NCBI RefSeq assembly: GCF_910589235.1
Contig: NC_060957.1
Coordinates: 2,552,598-2,616,597 of the forward strand
Source of the DNA: Vespa crabro
Taxonomy: Eukaryota; Arthropoda; Insecta; Hymenoptera; Vespidae
Reading direction: 5' to 3'
Length of the DNA stretch: 64,000 nt
Every line of letters starts with the position of its first letter. Position 1 is the first letter of the stretch. A program made the translations under genes and the position numbers. The notes under the pieces are model-generated. The model had not been told where the DNA came from. It did not search any database and saw only the letters and a list, made by a program, of their open reading frames with translations. Shown one piece after another: positions 55,348-64,000 of the stretch.

Positions 55348-57217
55348 TGTTATTGTTATTGTTATTGTTATTGTTATTGATATTGTTATGGTTATTGTTA
55401 TTGTTATTGTTATTGTTATTGTTATTGTTATTATTATTATTGTTAATACTCTTTTAATTATTATTCTTGCTATTGTTATTGTAATTATACTAGTTATTAT
55501 GAACCTTGTTATTATATTAATTATTATTATTATTATTGTTATTATTATACGTGTAATTATTATTCTTGTTATTATCATTCTTGTTATTATTCTCATAATA
55601 ATTATTATTATTATCATACTTCCTATTATTATTCTTGTTCTTATTATTATTATTATTATTATTATTCTTGTTATTATTATTATTATTATTGATATTATTA
55701 TTATTGTTATTGTTATTGTTATTGTTATTGTTATTGTTATTGTTATTGTTAGTGTTATTGTTATTGTTATTGTTATTTTTATGATTATTGTTATTATTAT
55801 TGTTCTTGTTATTGATATTGTAATTGTTATTGTTATTGTTATTGTTATTGTAATTGTTATCGTTATTGTTATTGTTATTGTTATTGTTATTAATATTATT
55901 GTTATTATTATAATTAATATTATTATTTTTATTATTATTCTTGTTATTCTTATTCTTGTTATTACCATTATTATTGTAACTATTGTTATGACTATTCTTG
56001 TTATAATTTATAATATTATTATTCATGTTATTATTATTATTATAATTGTTATTTTTATTATTATTACTCTTTCATTATTATTCTTATTATTAATATTATT
56101 ATTATTATTATTATTATTATTCTTTATAATATTATTCTTGTTTTTAATATTATTATTATTATATTTATTATTCTTGTTACTTTTATTAATATTATATCTA
56201 TTTTTGTTATTATTATTCTTTTTATTAATATTATTATTATTGTTACTATTATTATTGTTATCGTTATTATTATTGTTATTTTTATTGTTATTGTTATTGT
56301 TATTGTTATTGTTATTGTTATTGTTATTGTTATTGTTATTGTTATTGTTATTGTTATTGTTATTGTAATTGATATTGTTATTGTTATTGTTATTGTTATT
56401 ATTATTGTTATTGTTATTGTTATTGTTATTGTTATTGTCATTGTTATTGTTATTGTTATTGTTATTGTTATTGTTATTGTTATTGATATTGTTATGGTTA
56501 TTGTTATTGTTATTGTTATTGTTATTGTTATTGTTATTGTTATTATTATTATTGTTAATACTCTTTTAATTATTATTCTTGCTATTGTTATTGTAATTAT
56601 ACTAGTTATTATGAACCTTGTTATTATATTAATTATTATTATTATTATTGTTAGTATTATACGTGTAATTATTATTCTTGTTATTATCATTCTTGTTATT
56701 ATTCTCATAATAATTATTATTATTATCATACTTCCTATTATTATTCTTGTTCTTATTATTATTATTATTATTATTATTCTTGTTATTATTATTATTATGA
56801 TTGATATTATTATTATTGTTATTGTTATTGTTATTGTTATTGTTATTGTTATTGTTATTGTTAGTGTTATTGTTATTGTTATTGTTATTTTTATGATTAT
56901 TGTTATTATTATTGTTCTTGTTATTGATATTGTAATTGTTATTGTTATTGTTATTGTTATTGTAATTGTTATCGTTATTGTTATTGTTATTGTTATTGTT
57001 ATTGTTATTGTTATTGTTATTGTTATTGTTATTGTTACTGTTATTGTTATTGTTATTCGTATTGTTATTGTTATTGTTATTTTTATTGTTATTGTTATTT
57101 TTATTATTATTGTTACTGTTATTGTTATCGTTAGTATTATAATTATTATTGTTATTATTATTATCATTATTATTATTATTAGTCTTATTATTCCTCTTGA
57201 TACTATTCCATTTAGTA

Positions 57218-57263
<46 letters not shown>

Positions 57264-57973
57264 TCTTGTTATAATTATTATTATAATAATTATTATGATT
57301 ATACTTGTTATTCTAATTCTTGTTATTACTATTAATATTGTTTTTCTTGTTATGATTATTCCTGTTATTATTATTCTTGAAAATATTATTCTTGTTATTA
57401 TTATTATTAATATTGTAATTATTATTCTTGTTACTATTATTTTTAGTATATCAATTTTTGTCATTATTATTCTTCTTATTATTATTATTAATATTGATAT
57501 TATTATTATTGTTATTGTAAATTTTATTGTTATTATTATTGTTATTGTTATTTTTATTGTTATTGTTATTGTTATTGTTATTGTTATTGTTATTGTTATA
57601 GTTATTGTTATTGTTATTGTTATTGTTATTGTTATTGTTATTGTTATTGTTATTGTTATTATTATTGTTATTGTTATAGTTATTGTTATTTTTATTGTTA
57701 TTGTAACTGTTATTGTTAATGTTATCATTATTATTGTTATTGTTATTGCTATTGTTATTGTTATTGTTATTAATATTATTGTTATTATTATAATTAATAT
57801 TATTATTTTTATTATTATTCTTGTTATTCTTATTCTTGTTATTACCATTATTATTGTAACTATTGTTATGACTATTCTTGTTATAATTTATAATATTATT
57901 ATTCATGTTATTATTATTATTATTATTGTTATTTTTATTATTATTACTCTTTCATTATTATTCTTATTATTAA

Positions 57974-58005
<32 letters not shown>

Positions 58006-58485
58006 TTTATAATATTATTCTTGTTTTTAATATTATTATTATTATATTTATTATTCTTGTTACTTTTATTAATATTATATCTATTTTTGTTATTATTATT
58101 CTTTTTATTAATATTATTATTATTGTTACTATTATTATTGTTATCGTTATTATTATTGTTATTGTTATTGTTATTGATATTGTTATGGTTATTGTTATTG
58201 TTATTGTTATTGTTATTGTTATTGTTATTGTTATTTTTATTGTTATTGTTATTGTTATTGTTATTGTTATTGTTATTGTTATTGTTATTGTTATTGTTAT
58301 TGTTATTGTTATTGTTATTGTTATTGTTATTGTTATTGTTATTGTTATTGATATTGTTATTGTTATTGTTATTGTTATTATTATTGTTATTGTTATTGTT
58401 ATTGTTATTGTTATTGTTATTTTTATTGTTATTGTTACTGTTACTGTTATTTTTATCATTATTATTATTATTGTTATTATTATTC

Positions 58486-58517
<32 letters not shown>

Positions 58518-58715
58518 GTTAATACTCTTTTTATTTTATTCTTGCTATTGTTACTGTAATTATACTAGTTATCATGAACCTTGTTATTATATTTATTAAT
58601 ATTATTATTATTGTTATTATTATACGTGTAATTATTATTCTTGTTATTATCATTCTTGTTATTATTCTCATAATAATTATTATTATTATCATACTTCCTA
58701 TTATTATTATTGTTC

Positions 58716-58748
<33 letters not shown>

Positions 58749-59152
58749 TTGTTACTATTATTATTAGTATATCTATTTTTGTCATTATTATTCTTGTTAT
58801 TATTATTATTAATATTGATATTATTATAATTGTTATTGTTAATGTTATTGTTATTATTATTGTTATAGTTATTGTTATTTTTATTGTTATTGTAACTGTT
58901 ATTGTTATTGTTATCATTATTATTGTTATTGTTATTGTTATTGTTATTATTATTGTTATTAATGTTATTGTTATTATTATAATTAATATTATTATTTTTA
59001 TTATTATTCTTGTTATACTTATTCTTGTTATTACCATTATTATTGTAACTATTGTTATGACTATTCTTCTTATAATTTATAATATTATTATTCATGTTAT
59101 TATTATTATTATTATTGTTATTTTTATTATTATTACTCTTTCATTATTTTTC

Positions 59153-59188
<36 letters not shown>

Positions 59189-60437
59189 TTTATAATATTA
59201 TTCTTGTTTTTAATATTATTATTATTATATTTATTATTCTTGTTACTTTTATTAATATTATATCTATTTTTGTTATTATTATTCTTTTTATTAATATTAT
59301 TATTATTGTTACTATTATTATTGTTATCGTTATTATTATTGTTATTATTATTGTTATTGTTATTGTTATTGTTATTGTTATTGTTATTGTTATCATTATT
59401 ATTGTTATTGTTATTGTTATTGTTATTGTTATTGTTATTAATATTATTGTTATTATTATAATTAATATTATTATTTTTATTATTATTCTTGTTATTCTTA
59501 TTCTTGTTATTACCATTATTATTGTAACTATTGTTATGACTATTCTTCTTATAATTTATAATATTATTATTCATGTTATTATTATTATTATTATTGTTAT
59601 TTTTATTATTATTACTCTTTCATTATTATTCTTATTATTAATATTATTATTATTATTATTATAATTGTTCTTATTACTATTATTATTATTACTATTATTA
59701 TTATTATGAGTATTATTATAATATTCTTATTATTATTCTTTATAATATTATTCTTGTTTTTAATATTATTATTATTATATTTATTATTCTTGTTACTTTT
59801 ACTAATATTATATCTATTTTTGTTATTATTATTCTTTTTATTAATATTATTATTATTGTTACTATTATTATTGTTATCGTTATTATTATTGTTATTATTA
59901 TTGTTATTGTTATTGTTTTTGTTACTGTTATTGTTATTGTTATTGTTATTGTTTTTTTTATTGTTATTGTTATTGTTATTGTTATTGTTATTGTTATTGT
60001 AATTGTTATTGTTACTGTTATTGTTATTGTTATTGTTATTGTTATTGTTATTGTTATTGTTATTTTTATTGTTATTGTTACTGTTACTGTTATTGTTATC
60101 ATTATTATTATTATTGTTATTATTATTCTTGTTATTATTATTATTATTATTATTATTGTTAATACTCTTTTTATTATTATTCTTGCTATTGTTATTGTAA
60201 TTATACTAGTTATCATGAAACTTGTTATTATATTTATTAATATTATTATTATTGTTATTATTATACGTGTAATTATAATTCTTGTTATTTTCATTCTTGT
60301 TATTATTCTCATAATAATTATTATTATTATCATACTTCCTATTATTATTCTTGTTCTTATTATTATTATTATTATTATTGTTATTCTTGTTATTATTATT
60401 CCCGTCACTACTATTAATATTGCTATTATTATTAATC

Positions 60438-60469
<32 letters not shown>

Positions 60470-60580
60470 CTTGTTACTATTATTATTAGTATATCTATTT
60501 TTGTCATTATTATTCTTGTTATTATTATTATTAATATTGATATTATTATAATTGTTATTGTTAATGTTATTGTTATTATT
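55348..60580. repeat. 5.3-kb tandem repeat, second copy
   Basis: It follows the first copy head to tail. The 51,187-53,292 stretch and its partner at 56,494-58,599 are the same length and near-identical. Differences include CTCTTTCATTTTTATTC (52,640) against CTCTTTCATTATTATTC (57,947) and a TTTTTCTT change at 59,148. The only large difference is the odd segment at 59,655-59,737. Confidence 0.9.
59655..59737. repeat. Odd segment replacing a TTA run
   Basis: It reads TATAATTGTTCTTATTACTA, then more ACT-bearing triplets, ATGAGTATTATTATAATATTC and a short run into the A box at 59,738. The first 5.3-kb copy has a plain TTA run with TTAATA interruptions here. The opening word TATAATTGTTCTTATTATTA also occurs near 28,080, so part of it is shared; ATGAGTATTATTATAATA is seen once only. 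Confidence 0.75.
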
Positions 60581-60884
60581 ATTGTTATAGTTATTGTTAT
60601 TTTTATTGTTATTGTAACTGTTATTGTTATTGTTATCATTATTATTGTTATTGTTATTGTTATTGTTATTGTTATTGTTATTAATATTATTGTTATTATT
60701 ATAATTAATATTATTATTTTTATTATTATTCTTGTTATTCTTATTCTTGTTATTACCATTATTATTGTAACTATTGTTATGACTATTCTTCTTATAATTT
60801 ATAATATTATTATTCATGTTATTATTATTATTATTATTGTTATTTTTATTATTATTACTCTTTCATTATTATTCTTATTATTAA

Positions 60885-60927
<43 letters not shown>

Positions 60928-60928
<1 letters not shown>

Positions 60929-62528
60929 TTTATAATATTATTCTTGTTTTTAATATTATTATTATTATATTTATTATTCTTGTTACTTTATTAATATTAT
61001 ATCTATTTTTGTTATTATTATTCTTTTTATTAATATTATTATTATTGTTACTATTATTATTGTTATCGTTATTATTATTGTTATTGTTATTGTTATTGAT
61101 ATTGTTATAGTTATTGTTATTGTTATTGTTATTGTTATTGTTATTGTTGTTGTTATTGTTATTGTTATTGTTATTGTTATTGTTATTGTTATTGCTATTG
61201 TTATTGTTATTGTTATTGTTATTGTTATTGTTATTGTTATTGTTATTGTTATTGTTATTGTTATTGTTATTGTTATTGTTATTTTTATTGTTATTGTTAC
61301 TGTTACTGTTATTGTTATCGTAATTATTATTATTGTTATTATTATTCTTGTTATTATTATTATTATTATTATACTTCTTAATACTCTTTTTATTATTAAT
61401 CTTGCTATTGTTATTGTAATTATACTAGTTATTATGAACCTTGTTATTATATTTATTATTATCATTATTATTGTTAATATTATACGTGTAATTAATATTC
61501 TTGTTATTATCATTCTTGTTATTATTCTCATAATAAATATTATTATTATCATACTTCCTATTATTATTCTTGTTCTTATTATTATTATTATTATTATTAT
61601 TATTCTTGTTATTATTATTCCCGTCACTACTATTGATATTGCTATTATTATTAATCTTGTTATTATTATTATTATTCTTGTTACTATTATTATTAGTATA
61701 TCTATTTTTGTCATTATTATTCTTGTTATTATTATTATTATTATTGATATTATTATTATTGTTATTGTTATTGTTATTGTTATTGTTATTGTTATTGTTA
61801 TTGTTATTTTTATTGTTATTGTTATTGTTATTGTTATTGTTATTCTTATTGTTATTGTTATTGTTATTGTTATTGTTATTTTTATGGTTATTGTTATTAT
61901 TATTGTTCTTGTTAATGTTATTTTTATTGATATTGTTATTGTTATTGTTATTGTTATTGTTATTGTTATTGTTTTTGTTATTGTTATTGTTATTGTTATT
62001 GTTATTGTTATTGTTATTGTTATTGTTATTGTTATTGTTATTGTTATTGCTATTGTTATTGTTATTGTTATTGTTATTGTTTTTGTTACTGTTATTGTTT
62101 TTGTTATTGTTATTGTTATTGTTATTGTTATTGTTATTGTTATTTTTATTGTTATTGTTACTGTTACTGTTATTGTTATCATTATTATTATTATTGTTAT
62201 TATTATTCTTGTTACTATTATTATTATTATACTTGTTATTATTATAATTATTCTACATGTTATTACTTATCTTGTTATTATTATTCTTGTTATTATTATC
62301 ATTATTATTATTATTATTCTTATTATTCCTGTTAATACTATTCCATTTATAATTCTTATTATTATTATTATTATTATTACACTTGTTATTATTATTATTA
62401 TAATAATTATTATTATTATTCTTGTTAATCTTATTCTTCTTATTCTTATTCTTGTTATTACTATTATTATTGTAACTATTGTTATGACTATTCTTGTTAT
62501 AATTATTAATATTATTATTCATGTTATT

Positions 62529-62559
<31 letters not shown>

Positions 62560-62589
62560 TTACTCTTTCATTATTATTCTTATTATTAA

Positions 62590-62650
<61 letters not shown>
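60928..62650. repeat. Terminal unit 1
   Basis: It opens with an A box that has lost one T (GTTACTTTATTAATATT near 60,983), a private register break. It contains GTTGTTGTTATTG (61,147), H/B (61,440), I with CATAATAAATATT, E (61,620), long GTTATT tracts with GTTTTTG words, the diverged D box (62,328) and G and C boxes. H/B to the next H/B is 1,808 bp and E to E 1,805 bp. Confidence 0.8.
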
Positions 62651-62651
<1 letters not shown>

Positions 62652-64000
62652 TTTATAATATTATTCTTGTTTTTAATATTATTATTATTATATTTATTAT
62701 TCTTGTTACTTTTATTAATATTATATATATTTTTGTTATTATTATTCTTTTTATTAATATTATTATTATTGTTACTATTATTATTGTTATCGTTATTATT
62801 ATTCTTATTATTATTGTTATTGCTATTGTTTTTGTTACTGTTATTGTTATTGTTATTGCTATTGTTTTTGTTATTGTTATAGTTATTGTTATTGTTATTG
62901 TAATTGATATTGTTACTGTTATTGTTATTGTTATTGTTATTGTTATTGTTATTGTTATTGTTATTGTTATTGTTATTGTTATTGTTATTGTTATTGTTAT
63001 TGTTATTGTTATTGTTATTGTTATTGTTATTGTTATTGTTATTGTTATTGTTATTGTTATTGTTATTGTTATTGTTATTGTTATTGTTATTGTTATTGTT
63101 ATTGTTACTGTTACTGTTATTGTTATCGTAATTATTATTATTGTTATTATTATTCTTGTTATTATTATTATTATTATTATTCTTCTTAATACTCTTTTTA
63201 TTATGAATCTTGCTATTGTTATTGTAATTATACTAGTTATTATGAACCTTGTTATTATATTTATTATTATCATTATTATTGTTAATATTATACGTGTAAT
63301 TAATATTCTTGTTATTATCATTCTTGTTATTATTCTCATAATAAATATTATTATTATCATACTTCCTATTATTATTCTTGTTCTTATTATTATTATTATT
63401 ATTATTATTCTTGTTATTATTATTCCCGTCACTACTATTGATATTGCTATTATTATTAATCTTGTTATTATTATTATTATTCTTGTTACTATTATTATTA
63501 GTATATCTATTTTTGTCATTATTATTCTTGTTATTATTATTATTATTATTGATATTATTATTATTGTTATTGTTATTGTTATTGTTATTGTTATTGTTAT
63601 TGTTATTGTTATTTTTATTGTTATTGTTATTGTTATTGTTATTGTTATTGTTATTGTTATTGTTATTGTTATTGTTATTGTTATTTTTATGGATATTGTT
63701 ATTATTATTGTTCTTGTTAATGTTATTGTTATTGTTATTGTTATTGTTATTGTTATTGTTATTGTTATTGTTATTGTTTTTGTTATTGTTATTGTTATTG
63801 TTATTGTTATTGTTATTGTTATTGTTATTGTTATTGTTACTGTTATTGTTATCGGTAGTGTTATTATTATTATTGTTATTATTATTGTTAATATTATTAT
63901 TATTATTCTTATTCATGTTATTACTATTATTATTGTATTTATTGTTATGATTATTCTTGTTTTCTTAATTATTATTATTATTAATATTATTATTCATGTT
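62651..64000. repeat. Terminal unit 2, cut by the window edge
   Basis: It repeats unit 1 with the shared CATAATAAATATT I box (63,336), E box (63,425) and TTTTTATGG word. After 63,700 it enters GTTATCGGTAGTG and CTTATTCATGTTATTAC, which resemble 5,866-5,935 and 14,998-15,063. The array clearly continues past base 64,000. Confidence 0.8.
62929..63105. repeat. Longest pure (GTTATT)n tract, about 29 units
   Basis: Uninterrupted hexamers lie between GTTACTG at 62,924 and GTTACTGTTACTG at 63,104. The corresponding place in the previous unit, about 61,110-61,295, has interruptions GTTGTTG and GTTATTGCTATTG, so this copy has been homogenised or newly expanded. Confidence 0.88.

Larger units (their letters stand above)
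1..64000. repeat. Compound ATT / GTTATT megasatellite array filling the window
   Basis: Every line reads as ATT-type triplets, mainly ATT, GTT and CTT, with scattered ACT, ATC, AAT, TAT, GAT and TTT. No stretch of ordinary-complexity DNA was found. The given strand is T-rich from end to end and no reversed block was seen. Recognisable landmark boxes recur dozens of times, so the array is made of duplicated modules and is more than a plain microsatellite. Long open frames exist only because ATT, GTT and CTT read in five of the six frames give no stop codon. The predicted peptides are Ile/Val, Leu/Phe, Asn/Lys or Ile/Thr strings without domains. Array ends lie outside the window. It is most likely eukaryotic satellite DNA; the species is not identifiable from this sequence. 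Confidence 0.95.

Noticed and set aside
1..64000. Numerous AATAAA signals on the minus strand and TATA-like words on both strands.
   Set aside because: TTTATT and TATAATAT are part of the repeat vocabulary, so they carry no information on transcription ends or promoters here.
1..64000. CRISPR array reading of the box-plus-tract pattern.
   Set aside because: The spacing is irregular, 'spacers' are themselves repeats, and no cas gene or complex spacer sequence exists.
1..64000. Species or chromosome assignment from composition (for example dictyostelid, apicomplexan, anaerobic fungus, insect or plant).
   Set aside because: The A+T richness reflects the repeat unit and not the genome, and no gene is present to place the host.

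Overview
The whole 64,000-base window is one gene-free tandem-repeat array. It is built almost entirely from ATT-type triplets (ATT, GTT, CTT and single-base variants), with long stretches of the hexamer GTTATT. I see no protein-coding gene, tRNA, rRNA, transposon, CRISPR array or patch of ordinary unique sequence. Long open reading frames occur on both strands, but they follow from the composition: five of the six frames through ATT/GTT/CTT triplets contain no stop codon. They translate into Ile/Val, Leu/Phe, Asn/Lys or Ile/Thr strings and are not genes. The T-rich strand is the given strand throughout. In lines I counted by eye, G+C is about 13-17%. Nothing identifies the species. An array this long and this simple fits a eukaryotic nuclear genome (satellite or heterochromatic DNA) far better than a bacterium, phage or organelle; that is inference.

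The array has order on several scales. (1) The triplet. (2) The hexamer GTTATT, in tracts of up to about 176 bp. (3) Landmark boxes of about 20-170 bp carrying rare letters, which recur in a largely fixed order. I call them K, L, M, G, C, A, H/B, I, E and D. (4) Modules of about 0.5-3.9 kb, counted from one A box to the next; I located 42 A boxes. (5) Blocks of modules duplicated head to tail. 1-2,775 recurs at 10,164-12,920; 4,435-8,240 at 13,564-17,330; about 12.0-14.43 kb at about 17.0-19.41 kb; 22,326-29,250 at 32,497-39,328; and 50,041-55,285 at 55,348-60,580. A further segment near 31.2-32.5 kb is shared by 39.3-40.5, 41.4-42.7, 44.5-45.8 and, in part, 46.0-47.0 kb. All recognisable copies have the same orientation.

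Layout. 0-10 kb: first block, with a local 1.30-kb tandem repeat at 1.5-4.1 kb. 10-19.4 kb: second, shortened copy, plus an internal 5.0-kb duplication. 19.4-22.3 kb: a divergent subfamily in about 1.0-kb tandem units. 22.3-39.3 kb: two copies of a 6.9-kb block separated by a 3.2-kb spacer. 39.3-50 kb: a mosaic of 1.25-2.2-kb modules with shared junctions. 50-60.6 kb: two adjacent 5.3-kb copies. 60.9-64 kb: two roughly 1.7-1.8-kb units, the second cut by the window edge.

The most distinctive property is the triplet register. It is held for kilobases and then broken by one base at the same motif (the C box) in nearly every module. The lengths of all 41 A-to-A intervals, modulo 3, agree with the breaks I can see. 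For one interval (59,188-59,738) I rely on an unplaced break inside an odd segment. Differences between duplicated copies are mostly multiples of 3 or 6, as expected from slippage and unequal exchange in whole repeat words.
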